Positions 1-9,032 of a DNA stretch of 64,000 bases are shown here, piece after piece; position 1 is the stretch's first letter, and the number at the start of each line of letters is the position of its first letter. Source of the DNA: an uncultured Tessaracoccus sp. (GTDB taxonomy: Bacteria; Actinomycetota; Actinomycetes; Propionibacteriales; Propionibacteriaceae). The notes under the pieces are model-generated. The model ran no database searches. It had not been told where the DNA came from and saw only the letters and a list, made by a program, of their open reading frames with translations. The translations under genes and the position numbers were made by a program. The stretch spans positions 1-64,000 of the forward strand of contig NZ_CAMYPD010000003.1 of NCBI RefSeq assembly GCF_947286155.1, read 5' to 3'.

Positions 1-5
1 GCTCA

Positions 6-305
6 TCACAGCTCACCCCCGGCGACGTAGGTGGCGTTGGGGTCGTCGGTGAACTCGCGTAGCGCCTTGATGTCGGTTGCGAGCAGCTCGGGCAGCACCT
101 CGTAGAGGTTGTCCTCGCCGGTCTCCTCGTCCTCGCGGTAGAGGCCCGCAGTCTTGGCGCGGTCGATCATGTCGACCATGTCTCGGTGGTAGCCGTAGCG
201 GAAATGGTCGTTAATCAGCTCAGCGATGGTGCCCCGCCAAGGGTCACGACCGCCCCGGATGAGGTCTGGCAGGTGCACGATGGTGGCTTCGTGTTCGGTG
301 GTCAT
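6..305 (-). CDS. Small acidic hypothetical protein of integrative element
   Basis: A 99-residue protein that I do not recognise. It has no signal peptide or membrane segment and is rich in Asp and Glu, with a central stretch containing several charged residues around MVDMIDRAKTAGLY. The ATG is preceded by AAAGGAAC at a suitable distance, which supports this start. It lies downstream of, and on the same strand as, the next small gene and the integrase, so it is probably cargo or a transfer-related gene of the element that continues to the left of the window. Function cannot be inferred. Confidence 0.6.
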   Translation of the reverse strand: MTTEHEATIVHLPDLIRGGRDPWRGTIAELINDHFRYGYHRDMVDMIDRAKTAGLYREDEETGEDNLYEVLPELLATDIKALREFTDDPNATYVAGGEL

Positions 306-334
306 TTTGGTGTTCCTTTCGGTGCTGAAGGGGG

Positions 335-676
335 CTAGCTTTGGGGTGTGTTGTTGGCGGTGATGCCGGCGGCTGTGAGTGCTGCGGTGATGCGTGCGCG
401 TTTCTCGTCTTTGGTGAGCAGCGAGCTGTCAGAGTGGTAGTCGAGATGCAAGACGTCATCCTCGTCAAGCCATACTTTCCCTGCGGCTGTGGCTCCGCCC
501 TTGCGGTTGGATACCGAATCCTCGAAATCGTCAATCACCACACCACAGACATTGCCGCTCTTGTAGTAGTTGACCCAGATTCCTGCCAACTCATTCCAGT
601 TGTTGACGTAGCGGCGTACCTGACCGGTGCCTGGCTTGGTCCACTCGGCGATGTCGGGGGTAATGATGTCGTCCAT
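335..676 (-). CDS. Hypothetical accessory protein of integrative element
   Basis: A 113-residue soluble protein without recognised domain. The N-terminal half contains several aromatic residues (YVNNWNELAGIWVNYYKSG) followed by a hydrophobic strand VCGVVIDDFEDS. It starts at an ATG preceded by GGGAG, and a very good sigma-A type promoter lies just upstream. The gene is 29 bp ahead of the 99-aa gene on the same strand, so the two are probably co-transcribed. Together with the adjacent integrase it marks the end of an integrated mobile element. No function is proposed. Confidence 0.6.
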   Translation of the reverse strand: MDDIITPDIAEWTKPGTGQVRRYVNNWNELAGIWVNYYKSGNVCGVVIDDFEDSVSNRKGGATAAGKVWLDEDDVLHLDYHSDSSLLTKDEKRARITAALTAAGITANNTPQS

Positions 677-714
677 GGTAGTTTCTCCCTGTCGTTTCCG
701 TCCTTGTGTCTACT

Positions 715-743
715 ACTATACACCGTTGCATAGTGATGTACAA
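715..743 (-). promoter_or_regulatory. Sigma-A type promoter for the two small accessory genes
   Basis: Reading the minus strand, TTGTAC (738-743) and TATAGT (715-720) are separated by exactly 17 bp, close to the housekeeping consensus. The expected transcription start falls near 708, about 30 nt before the ATG at 676. This is one of the clearest promoters in the window. Confidence 0.7.
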
Positions 744-771
744 GTCTGGATAGGGAAAAGCAGAAAATCTT

Positions 772-1986
772 TTATCTGTCGTCGTCGGCACTCGCTAGCT
801 GGAGTTGCTCGGCCACCCGGTCTAGGGCGCGCGACAGCAGCTCGGTAGGAGCGTGCAGATAGGTCTGTGTCGTGGCGTAGTCGCTGTGGCCCATAATCGC
901 AGTGATAACCGCCTCATCTACCCCGGCGGCGAGTAGGAGCGTCGCAGTCGTATGCCGCGCCTCATGTAGGACGTAGAGGCCATCGCCCTTACTCACGCCC
1001 GCAGCGGACTGGAGTGCCTTCCATGCCTCACTGTCGGCGCGTGAGGTTTGAGGCCTGCCGTCCCGACGCGGCCAGACCAAGCCGTGCGGCGACCCCGGTG
1101 CGGCCTCGCGCCACTGCCGCAGCGCCGCGTCCAGCCACGGCACCATCGGGATCATGCGCGGACGCGACTTTGGCCGCACCAGATGGAACGACTTGTAGAG
1201 CTGGCGCACCTCGTAGCCATCAGGAATGCGGAACTCTCCAGACCTGCCCGATACATACGGCAGCGGCTGTAGCTGCCACGACACGTCCAGTGTTCTTGCC
1301 TTGAAGTTGACGGCCTCCCATGTCAGCCCCAGGCACTCCCCTTGCCTCATCCCCTGCAAGAGAGCTGCGACCCAACGTGCAGCATCCGGCTGGCGTTGAG
1401 CCTGTTCGATCAGCCTAATGGCGTCCGTGAGGGGGATCGCAGTTCTGTCATTGACAGCCTTTGATGGACGCCTCATCGCAAGAACAGACTCGGGCACGGC
1501 GTACCCCTCGACGCGGGCCGCCCTGAGGGCATTTTGTAGGCATCCCTGGATGCTGGCGGCAGTGGTAGTGCTCGCCCCGCTAGCCCGGATCGCATCGACC
1601 AGCCGGCGCACGTCAGCTGGCGTCAGCTCCTCGAGCTTTCTGCGCCCAAGTTCGGGGATGATCCACCGCTTCACCTGTGACCGATTGTTGCTCCACGACT
1701 TCGGGCGTAGCGTCTGCTGTGTGGCCTCCAGCCACCGCTCGCACCACACCTGGAGCGTTACTGACCGCTGGAGCGCGGTAGCTACGCCATCGATTTCGAG
1801 CGCCTTTCGACGCGCTGTGAGACGATCCCAGCACGTGTTCTTGTCCCGCGCAGTGACCTGGATGCGTCGACGCTTACCGTCGGGCGTCCATCCTGCCTCA
1901 ATCCGGCCTATCCATAGCTGTCGCGTCTCGTCGAAGAAGAAACTCCCCTCGCCATATTCAAGGTCGAACTTTTTCCGTCGCGCCAC
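772..1986 (-). CDS. Tyrosine site-specific integrase
   Basis: Phage/ICE-type tyrosine recombinase of about 404 residues. I chose the GTG at 1986 because it follows AAAGGGGG; an ATG at 2046 would add 20 residues with no better support. An N-terminal arm-binding region (about 10-75) and a SAM-like core-binding domain (about 75-175) precede the catalytic domain, which shows the expected set: Arg214 in MRQGECLGL, His341 and Arg344 in HEARH, His367 in GHSDY and the nucleophile Tyr376 in TYLHA. It lies beside a tRNA-Arg gene with its promoter side facing that gene, the usual arrangement for elements that insert into tRNA 3' ends. The element extends leftward out of the window. Confidence 0.92.
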   Translation of the reverse strand: MARRKKFDLEYGEGSFFFDETRQLWIGRIEAGWTPDGKRRRIQVTARDKNTCWDRLTARRKALEIDGVATALQRSVTLQVWCERWLEATQQTLRPKSWSNNRSQVKRWIIPELGRRKLEELTPADVRRLVDAIRASGASTTTAASIQGCLQNALRAARVEGYAVPESVLAMRRPSKAVNDRTAIPLTDAIRLIEQAQRQPDAARWVAALLQGMRQGECLGLTWEAVNFKARTLDVSWQLQPLPYVSGRSGEFRIPDGYEVRQLYKSFHLVRPKSRPRMIPMVPWLDAALRQWREAAPGSPHGLVWPRRDGRPQTSRADSEAWKALQSAAGVSKGDGLYVLHEARHTTATLLLAAGVDEAVITAIMGHSDYATTQTYLHAPTELLSRALDRVAEQLQLASADDDR

Positions 1987-2057
1987 GTCGCCCCCTTTGG
2001 TGTACCCATTGGTGCACCCATTCCGATACTGTTTCCATGGTACCACCGAGGGGTAAG

Positions 2058-2100
2058 GAAATGGCCCCGTCTAGGCATTTCCCCTAGTCAGGGCCATTTC
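2058..2100. repeat. Perfect 10-bp inverted repeat between integrase and tRNA-Arg
   Basis: GAAATGGCCC (2058-2067) and GGGCCATTTC (2091-2100) are perfect inverted copies with a 23-nt loop. The site lies between the integrase promoter side and the 3' end of the tRNA-Arg gene. It could terminate the tRNA transcript or be a recombinase or excisionase arm site; there is no T-run. Confidence 0.5.
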
Positions 2101-2103
2101 ACC

Positions 2104-2179
2104 TGGCGCGCACGGGAGGACTCGAACCCCCAACCTTCTGATCCGTAGTCAGATGCTCTATCCATTGAGCCACGTGCGC
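2104..2179 (-). tRNA. tRNA-Arg (anticodon ACG)
   Basis: Complete cloverleaf on the minus strand: acceptor GCGCACG pairs with CGTGCGC, anticodon stem TCTGA/TCAGA with loop CTACGGA (anticodon ACG), T-arm with GGTTCGAGTCC. The 3' CCA is encoded at 2104-2106. The 3' end of this gene faces the integrase and is the probable attachment site of the element to its left. Confidence 0.95.
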
Positions 2180-2285
2180 TTGGGCAGAAAAGAACTATAC
2201 CCACCCCTCGCCTTCAGCACAAAATCCCCTGGCGAGGCACCGTCGCAATATGGAACCGCCCGGCGCAGGAACGCGCCGGGCGAGG

Positions 2286-2379
2286 TGGCGGAGGTGGCGG
2301 GATTTGAACCCGCGAGAGGGTTGAAGCCCTCAACCCGCTTAGCAGGCGGGCGCCATAGACCGGACTAGGCGACACCTCC
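2286..2379 (-). tRNA. tRNA-Ser (anticodon GCT)
   Basis: Class II tRNA on the minus strand with long variable arm. The acceptor is GGAGGTG/CACCTCC, the anticodon stem is CCCGC/GCGGG with loop CTGCTAA giving anticodon GCT, and CCA is encoded at 2286-2288. It is divergent from the LCP gene that follows. Confidence 0.95.
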
Positions 2380-2496
2380 ATCGACGGCCAACTGTACCGG
2401 CCAAACAGGGTGAGCGCGCAACTTGTCTGCTGTTCGAGGCGTCGCGACACCATTTTTCTTCCTCTGCGCGGTTACACTGGCGCGAGGAGGAAACGA

Positions 2497-4293
2497 ATGG
2501 ACGAGCCCAACACTCCCGCGCCACGACGCGGAGCTGAGAGCGACGCCGACCTCTCGGGGCTCTTCCGAGATGCGCGCCCGCGACGTCTTCTCACCGACGA
2601 CGATCCCACCGAGGTGCGCCCGCGTACCCGTGAGACGCTCTGGCGCGCCGACGAAGCATCTCACGCCACGCAGTCCGCCACGTCGCAGCGAACCTCCCTC
2701 GACGACTTCCTGCGCGAGGATGACGATCCCGCACCCGAACACGCCGACGTCGAGGACACCACGGCTTCCAGTTCGCAGCCTCGTTTCCGCCGCACGGTGC
2801 TGTTCACCATCCTTTCGACGCTGGTCCCAGGCCTCGGCCTGGTGGGCAGTCGCCAGAAGGCAAACCGCTGGCTGGGCGGGCTCGTCGCGCTCGGCTTCGT
2901 AGGTGCGACGATCGCCGGCGTCATGTTCTTCACGTCCCGGGTGAAGCCCGACCCAGACGAGAGTTTCATCGCGGCGGCTGCGTCAGCTGCCGTCGGCCTG
3001 GCATCGGGCAGAGGCGTGCTGCACATCGTCACGGCCCTCCTGATCGGCATGGGCTTGCTGTGGGTGGCGCTCATCGTGATGACGCATGTCGCGACGCGCT
3101 CCAGCGCGGTCAGCCAGGGCAAGCGCCTCGCCGGAGCGGTCCTCGTCGGGGTGTTGTCACTCGCAGTGGCAGCGCCGGTGGCTGTGGGTGCCGCCTATTC
3201 GCAGGTGTTGGCGAGCACGCTGAGCAAAACGTTCGGCTCAGATAACGAGGTGGTGTCGAGCTCCAAGCCGACGCTGGACGGCAGCGGGGAGAATCCGTTT
3301 GGCGACCTCAAGCGTCTGAACATCATGCTCATCGGCTCCGACTTGGACGAAGGCCGTATCGCGAGCGGTGTGAAAGAGAGCTCCGGGTTCCGCACCGACA
3401 CGGTCATGCTCGCCAGCGTCGACACCACCACAGGCGCCACGACGCTCATCCAGATCCCCCGCAATCTGCAGTACACGCCCTTCCCCGAGGGCAGCGAGAT
3501 GGCCAAAGAGTTCCCCGACGGATTCCGCGGCGAGGGCGACCCTGCGGAGTGGCACTTCAACGCCATCTGGGAGCGCACTGATCGCGACTACCCTCACCTG
3601 TTCGAGGGTCAGACGTACCGCGGGGCTGAGGCTCTGAAGCAAGGCGTGGAGGGCATCACCGGCCTGCCCGTGCACTACTTCCTACTGCTCAACATCGATG
3701 GGTTGCGCAATCTCATCGACGCCATGGGCGGCGTCACAGTCAACATCAACGAGCGCCTTCCGATGGGCGGTAACTCCGAGAACCGGCGCGCGAAGGATTG
3801 GCTCGAGGTTGGCGCGAACCAGCACCTGAACGGAGACCAGGGCCTCTGGTACGCCCGCAGCCGTTGGAGCACCAGCGACTACTCACGCATGGAGCGCCAG
3901 TCGTGCCTCATCAAGGCCATCACCGACCAGGCCAACCCCACGACGCTTCTCACTCGTTTCGAGGCCATCGCGGGCGCGTCGAGCGACATGGTGCTCACCG
4001 ACATTCCGCAGCACATGCTCGAGTCGCTCACCGATCTCGCGCTGAAAACCCAGAAGCAGAAGATGCTGCGCCTCGCGTTCACGATGGGCAAGAACGGCTA
4101 CTCCTACCAAAACCCCGACTTCGACGCCATGCGCGCCTACGTCCAAGAAGCCATCAACGGGCCGAAGGAATCGACGGCGGCGCCTACCCCTAGCGAAGAG
4201 CCACACGACACCGACGAGGGGAACAGCAAGAACAACGGTAACGGCGCCCAAGATGTCGCGGACGCCTGCGCGTTCAACCCTAAGGAAGACTGA
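2497..4293 (+). CDS. LytR-CpsA-Psr (LCP) family cell-wall glycopolymer ligase
   Basis: A 598-residue membrane-anchored LCP protein. These enzymes move polyprenyl-linked glycopolymers (teichoic acid, capsule, arabinogalactan) onto peptidoglycan outside the cell. A charged cytoplasmic N-terminus (1-98) is followed by about four membrane segments between residues 100 and 235, then the extracellular LCP domain from about 273. Family residues are visible: RTDTVML at 299-305, IPRNL around 321-325 and RSRWSTSDYSRMERQ around 454-468, which carry the acidic and Arg residues binding the pyrophosphate and metal. The tail (about 560-598) is low-complexity. Start chosen at 2497 because GAGGAGG lies six bases upstream. 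It is a candidate to attach the polysaccharides encoded further along, although it is not in that operon. Confidence 0.9.
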   Translation: MDEPNTPAPRRGAESDADLSGLFRDARPRRLLTDDDPTEVRPRTRETLWRADEASHATQSATSQRTSLDDFLREDDDPAPEHADVEDTTASSSQPRFRRTVLFTILSTLVPGLGLVGSRQKANRWLGGLVALGFVGATIAGVMFFTSRVKPDPDESFIAAAASAAVGLASGRGVLHIVTALLIGMGLLWVALIVMTHVATRSSAVSQGKRLAGAVLVGVLSLAVAAPVAVGAAYSQVLASTLSKTFGSDNEVVSSSKPTLDGSGENPFGDLKRLNIMLIGSDLDEGRIASGVKESSGFRTDTVMLASVDTTTGATTLIQIPRNLQYTPFPEGSEMAKEFPDGFRGEGDPAEWHFNAIWERTDRDYPHLFEGQTYRGAEALKQGVEGITGLPVHYFLLLNIDGLRNLIDAMGGVTVNINERLPMGGNSENRRAKDWLEVGANQHLNGDQGLWYARSRWSTSDYSRMERQSCLIKAITDQANPTTLLTRFEAIAGASSDMVLTDIPQHMLESLTDLALKTQKQKMLRLAFTMGKNGYSYQNPDFDAMRAYVQEAINGPKESTAAPTPSEEPHDTDEGNSKNNGNGAQDVADACAFNPKED

Positions 4294-4296
4294 GGT

Positions 4297-4740
4297 TCAG
4301 CCCTGCTTGACGCGTTCGAGCCGGGCCATGATCTCGTCGATGACATCCTGCATCTGGGCCTGCGCCGGCCCGCCGGGGAAAATGAGGTGGGTGCGGCGGA
4401 CGTCGCCGTGGTAGATGGTGATGTGCGCGCCTTCGACGGCCTGGGTGACCTTCGAGACATCCTTCCATTGCCCTTCGCGGGTGGCCTGCGTGCCCGACAC
4501 CTTGTACCCGTCGTCGGTGATGGTGATCCGCACGCCGAGCCTGATCGTCGCCATAATCGCGATGGTGAACAGCGCGATGCCCAGTACCAAGACGATGATG
4601 AAGAAGGCGACCGCCAGTGCGTTCCATCCGTGTTGCAGCGATAGCACGGTCAGCACCCCGCCGACGAGGCTCAGCAGCGCAGCGAGGAGAAATGCGCGCA
4701 GCGGCGGACGAGATTTGAGGAAGAACGTGCGCTCGGGCAT
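4297..4740 (-). CDS. Two-TM membrane protein with PH-like C-terminal domain
   Basis: A 147-residue protein with two adjacent hydrophobic segments (about residues 14-35 and 40-62) followed by a beta-rich soluble domain containing ITITDDGYKVSGTQ, the pattern of small bacterial PH-like (YdbS/DUF3093-type) membrane proteins. Function is unknown; this assignment rests on general layout rather than a signature motif. The ATG at 4740 is preferred; an in-frame extension to 4851 would run into the tRNA-Ser gene. It converges with the LCP gene with only 3 bp between the stop codons. Confidence 0.7.
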   Translation of the reverse strand: MPERTFFLKSRPPLRAFLLAALLSLVGGVLTVLSLQHGWNALAVAFFIIVLVLGIALFTIAIMATIRLGVRITITDDGYKVSGTQATREGQWKDVSKVTQAVEGAHITIYHGDVRRTHLIFPGGPAQAQMQDVIDEIMARLERVKQG

Positions 4741-4796
4741 ACCGGCAGTGTACTCACGTGGCCGGCCAGTCCCGCGCGGCGTCGGACTTGTGGTGT

Positions 4797-4884
4797 TGGC
4801 GGCGAGGGTGGGATTCGAACCCACGGAGGCTTGCACCTCGGCCGCTTTCAAGGCGGCTGCACTAGTCCACTATGCGACCTCGCC
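4797..4884 (-). tRNA. tRNA-Ser (anticodon TGA)
   Basis: Class II tRNA on the minus strand: acceptor GGCGAGG/CCTCGCC, anticodon stem GCCGC/GCGGC with loop CTTGAAA (anticodon TGA), long variable arm, T-loop TTCGAAT, and an encoded CCA at 4797-4799. Confidence 0.95.
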
Positions 4885-4957
4885 AGAGCCACGAGCTTAG
4901 CGCACCCGCCCGGTATGCTCACGCCACAGCACCACCATCGATCAGTGAGGACGCCCG

Positions 4958-5893
4958 ATGCCGCCCAAGTCTCCCCTTCCGCCCCGCCACGGGCTGCAAG
5001 CGGCGTGGGTGCGCACCCCTGATCGCGACCCGAACAACGCGCTCCCTTGGCCGACGATGGGCGCGTTCTTGCGTGACAAGCTCGCCGCCGACGGTGACCG
5101 CGTCGATGCCATGCTGGAACGCGGCGACTTCGTCGACCAACAGGGGCGTCCGTGGACCGGCGACGAGATCTACCGACCGCACACCTTCGTGTGGTTTCAC
5201 CGTGAGTTGCGCGACGAGCCCGAGGTGCCCGGGGAACTCACGGTGTTGCATCGCGACGAGCGGATTGTGGTGTTCGATAAGCCTCATTTCCTGTCGACGA
5301 TCCCCCGCGGCCGCCACGTCGTACAGTCGGCCGTGGTGCGGGCGCGGCAGACGCTCGGGTTGCCGGAGTTGTCGGCGGTGCACCGACTCGACCGAGCCAC
5401 CGCGGGCGTGCTGCTCATGGCCACGACGAAGCGCTGGCGAGCGCCGTACCACTCGATCTTCGGGGAGCCGACGACGCACAAAACCTACGAGGTGATGGCC
5501 CCCGTCGACGATGGATTGACCTTTCCGCGACGTGTCTCGTCGCACCTGGTGAAGCAGGTGGGAACGATGCAGGCCGAGCGCCTCGACCTGCCACCCAACG
5601 CGCACACCGACGTGCGGCTGCTGGAGACACGCGACGGCTGGGGTCGGTACGAGGCGACGCCGCTGACCGGCAAGACGCATCAGATCCGCATGCATTTCCT
5701 CGAGCTGGGCATCCCGCTGTGGAACGACCCGCTCTATCCCGTGGTGCAGCCGTGGAGCATCGACGACTTCACCCACCCGCTTGGGCTGCTCGCTGCCGAG
5801 CTGCGGTTTGTCGACCCCGTCGACGGCTCCGAACGCGTCTTCCGAAGTGGTCGCCAGCTCCCCTGGCCCGACGCTGCGCCTCCAGCTGGTTGA
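4958..5893 (+). CDS. RluA-family pseudouridine synthase
   Basis: A 311-residue pseudouridine synthase that isomerises uridine in rRNA or tRNA. The family signature HRLDRATAGVLL begins at residue 142, with catalytic Asp145. Other family blocks are VVFDKPHFLSTIPRG near 104-118 and GKTHQIRMHF near 234-243, the RLxxGRTHQIR-type RNA-binding motif. The first ~90 residues are not a canonical S4 domain but contain a related RNA-binding-like segment. The ATG at 4958 follows GAGG seven bases upstream. It stands alone between a tRNA gene and the palindrome cluster. Confidence 0.9.
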   Translation: MPPKSPLPPRHGLQAAWVRTPDRDPNNALPWPTMGAFLRDKLAADGDRVDAMLERGDFVDQQGRPWTGDEIYRPHTFVWFHRELRDEPEVPGELTVLHRDERIVVFDKPHFLSTIPRGRHVVQSAVVRARQTLGLPELSAVHRLDRATAGVLLMATTKRWRAPYHSIFGEPTTHKTYEVMAPVDDGLTFPRRVSSHLVKQVGTMQAERLDLPPNAHTDVRLLETRDGWGRYEATPLTGKTHQIRMHFLELGIPLWNDPLYPVVQPWSIDDFTHPLGLLAAELRFVDPVDGSERVFRSGRQLPWPDAAPPAG

Positions 5894-5942
5894 GCGGTCC
5901 GCGCCTCGGCGCCGGGTGCTTGAGCCGCCGGCGCGCTCCAGG

Positions 5943-5979
5943 TGGTTGAGTAGCGCCCGAAGGGCGCGTATCGAAACCA
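5943..5979 (+). repeat. Palindromic repeat family A, copy 1
   Basis: Reads TGGTTGAGTAGCG, then CCCGAAGGGCG, then CGTATCGAAACCA. The ends TGGTTGAGTAG and CGTATCGAAACCA are the conserved parts; the centre is a short palindrome that differs between copies. Opposite orientation to copies 2 and 3. Confidence 0.8.
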
Positions 5980-6047
5980 GCCACCCGCTAGGTGGCAGAT
6001 TCCGGTCCATGTTTGGGCGCGAACCTGCCACCTAAGCTCAACTGAAG

Positions 6048-6084
6048 TGATTTCGATACGCGGGCTACGCCCGCTACTCAATCA
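6048..6084 (-). repeat. Palindromic repeat family A, copy 2
   Basis: TGATTTCGATACGCGGGCT followed by ACGCCCGCTACTCAATCA. The inner GCGGGC/GCCCGC forms a hairpin, and the outer TTCGATACG and CTACTCAA are the family ends. Confidence 0.8.
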
Positions 6085-6167
6085 CCGAAAGTTGGCCAGG
6101 CCTACTCGACGATCGGGGGAACGCTGGTTGAGTAGCGGCCAGCCACCAGCGGCGTGCACCACTGAAG

Positions 6168-6250
6168 AAACTGCAAAACTCGCCAACAGACGCACCCCTC
6201 TACGCTCAGCCAAGCGTGAGACACGCAACTGATGGCGAGTTTTGCAGTTT
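6168..6250. repeat. Inverted repeat with perfect 18-bp arms (family D)
   Basis: AAACTGCAAAACTCGCCA (6168-6185) and TGGCGAGTTTTGCAGTTT (6233-6250) are exact inverted copies separated by 47 nt. The loop itself contains an ACGCT/AGCGT pair. Overall size and shape resemble the 77-bp family C elements near 26.7 and 27.9 kb, but the sequence differs. Confidence 0.75.
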
Positions 6251-6268
6251 TGAGGCGTTGCATCTCGG

Positions 6269-6304
6269 GATTTCGATATGCGGGCTACGCCCGCTACTCA
6301 ATCA
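6269..6304 (-). repeat. Palindromic repeat family A, copy 3
   Basis: Nearly identical to copy 2 across GATTTCGATATGCGGGCTAC and the following CCGCTACTCAATCA, with one change (TATG for TACG). A further fragment CTACTCAATCACCG follows at 6323-6336. Confidence 0.8.
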
Positions 6305-6414
6305 CCGAGAGACGGCCGCCTGCTACTCAATCACCGAAGGTGACCACGCCTCAGTCACCGAGCGAGATCACCCCCACCACCCCGGAGCCTTGCTGTGTGT
6401 GGCAGGGTGGAGAC

Positions 6415-7386
6415 ATGAAGGCAGTGATCGTTCCCGAACCAGGCGATGCGTCGGCACTCACCATCGCTGAAGTCGAGAAGCCCTACCCAGCCCCCGGTGA
6501 GGTGCTGGTGCGCACCACGGCAGTCGGCGTGAACCGCGCCGACGTGCTGCAGCGGCAGGGCCACTACCCGCCACCGAAGGGCGTCACCGACGTGCTCGGC
6601 CTCGAGGCGTCAGGAGTGGTGGAAGCCGTCGCGGAAGGATGCGAGCGCTGGAACGTCGGCGACGAAGTCGTCGCGCTCCTCGCGGGTGGCGGCGCGGCGG
6701 AGTACTTCGTCGCTCCCGAAGGTCAGCTTATCTCCCCACCCCCTGGCGTCGATCTCGTGAGCGCCGCGGGTGTGCTCGAGGTGGCGGCCACCGTCGTGAG
6801 CAACCTGGAACATACCTCCCTCAAGGAAGGCGAGACGTTCCTTGTGCACGGTGGCGCGGGCGGCATCGGCACGTTCGCCACCCAGTACGCGAAGGCGCTG
6901 GGCGCGCGCGTTGCAGCCACCGCAGGCACGGAGGCGAAGCTCGAACACTGCCGCCAACACGGCACGGACATCGCGCTCGACTACCACGGCGACTGGGTGG
7001 CAGCCCTCAAGGAGGCCACCGACGGGCATGGCGCCGACGTGATCCTCGACATCATTGGCGCCAAGTACCTCGAGGCAAACGTCAAGGCCCTCGCCCGTCG
7101 CGGGCGCATGGTGGTGATCGGCCTGCAGGGCGGCGTCAAGGGCACGCTCAACGTCGGCTTGCTGCTCAGTAAACAAGGCACGGTGACGGCCACGTCGCTG
7201 CGCTTCCGCCCCGAGGCCGAAAAGGCGGAGATCTGCGCCCAGGTGGAGCGCCAGGTGTGGCCGCTGATGCGAAGCGGCAAGGTCAAGCTCTCGCCGGAAA
7301 CCCGGATTCCCTTCGACGAGGTCCGTCGCGCACACGAACTGCTGGAGTCCGGCGACAACGTCGGCAAGATCGTACTGGAGCTGTAG
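6415..7386 (+). CDS. NAD(P)H:quinone oxidoreductase (zinc-independent MDR family)
   Basis: A 323-residue medium-chain dehydrogenase of the quinone oxidoreductase/zeta-crystallin type, a soluble enzyme that reduces quinones or enals with NADPH. It has an N-terminal GroES-like domain with GVNRADVLQRQGHYPPP near residue 40 and a Rossmann motif AGGIGTFATQYAKALGA near 145-160. Zinc-binding Cys residues of alcohol dehydrogenases are absent, as expected. I chose the ATG at 6415, which has GGTGGAG before it; the longer reading frame back to 6232 passes through palindromic repeats and is not credible. It stands alone upstream of argG. Confidence 0.9.
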   Translation: MKAVIVPEPGDASALTIAEVEKPYPAPGEVLVRTTAVGVNRADVLQRQGHYPPPKGVTDVLGLEASGVVEAVAEGCERWNVGDEVVALLAGGGAAEYFVAPEGQLISPPPGVDLVSAAGVLEVAATVVSNLEHTSLKEGETFLVHGGAGGIGTFATQYAKALGARVAATAGTEAKLEHCRQHGTDIALDYHGDWVAALKEATDGHGADVILDIIGAKYLEANVKALARRGRMVVIGLQGGVKGTLNVGLLLSKQGTVTATSLRFRPEAEKAEICAQVERQVWPLMRSGKVKLSPETRIPFDEVRRAHELLESGDNVGKIVLEL

Positions 7387-7441
7387 AGCGTGTTGCAGGC
7401 TCGGCGAGACTGAAACTGCCAGTGGGATGCGAATGCCCTAG

Positions 7442-8875
<1,434 letters not shown>

Positions 8876-8891
8876 TCCGTACACCTTCTTT

Positions 8892-8930
8892 CGACGGGGT
8901 GAGGCTGCACGTATGCACCTCACCCCGTCG
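8892..8930 (+). terminator. Hairpin terminator after argG
   Basis: CGACGGGGTGAGG (8892-8904) and CCTCACCCCGTCG (8918-8930) form a perfect 13-bp stem; the inner TGCA/TGCA can extend the structure. It lies 17 bp after the argG stop. Confidence 0.8.
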
Positions 8931-8964
8931 CATGTTTGACGCCGCCCCTCAAGCTGGGAATTTG

Positions 8965-8979
8965 CTGAGAACTTCTCAG
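8965..8979. promoter_or_regulatory. Palindromic operator-like site in the promoter of the secreted protein gene
   Basis: CTGAGAA-C-TTCTCAG is a perfect 7+1+7 palindrome. A plausible -10 element TACTGT follows at 8987-8992, so a protein bound here would overlap the -35 region of the gene starting at 9033. Confidence 0.45.
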
Positions 8980-9032
8980 GATGATGTACTGTATCGGTCA
9001 ACAAACCTGCACCACAGTTCGGGGGAATTCCT

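Larger units (their letters stand above)
5894..6414. other. Gene-free repeat cluster (521 bp)
   Basis: This interval holds no convincing gene. It is filled with at least three full copies and several fragments of one palindromic repeat family (5943-5979, 6048-6084, 6269-6304; fragments at about 5889-5896, 6125-6140, 6321-6336), a second inverted repeat (6168-6250), and a shorter pair AGGTGGCAG/CTGCCACCT near 5990-6034. It looks like a landing site for several families of small palindromic elements. Confidence 0.75.

Noticed and set aside
2080..2093. The 14-mer TCCCCTAGTCAGGG near the integrase recurs at 50356-50369, which could look like a pair of attachment sites.
   Set aside because: A shared 14-mer is expected by chance in 64 kb, it is a short hairpin in itself, and the genes between form a coherent chromosomal region.
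5894..6414. CRISPR-like array.
   Set aside because: The repeats are palindromic, lie in both orientations, are irregularly spaced, and there are no uniform spacers or cas genes.
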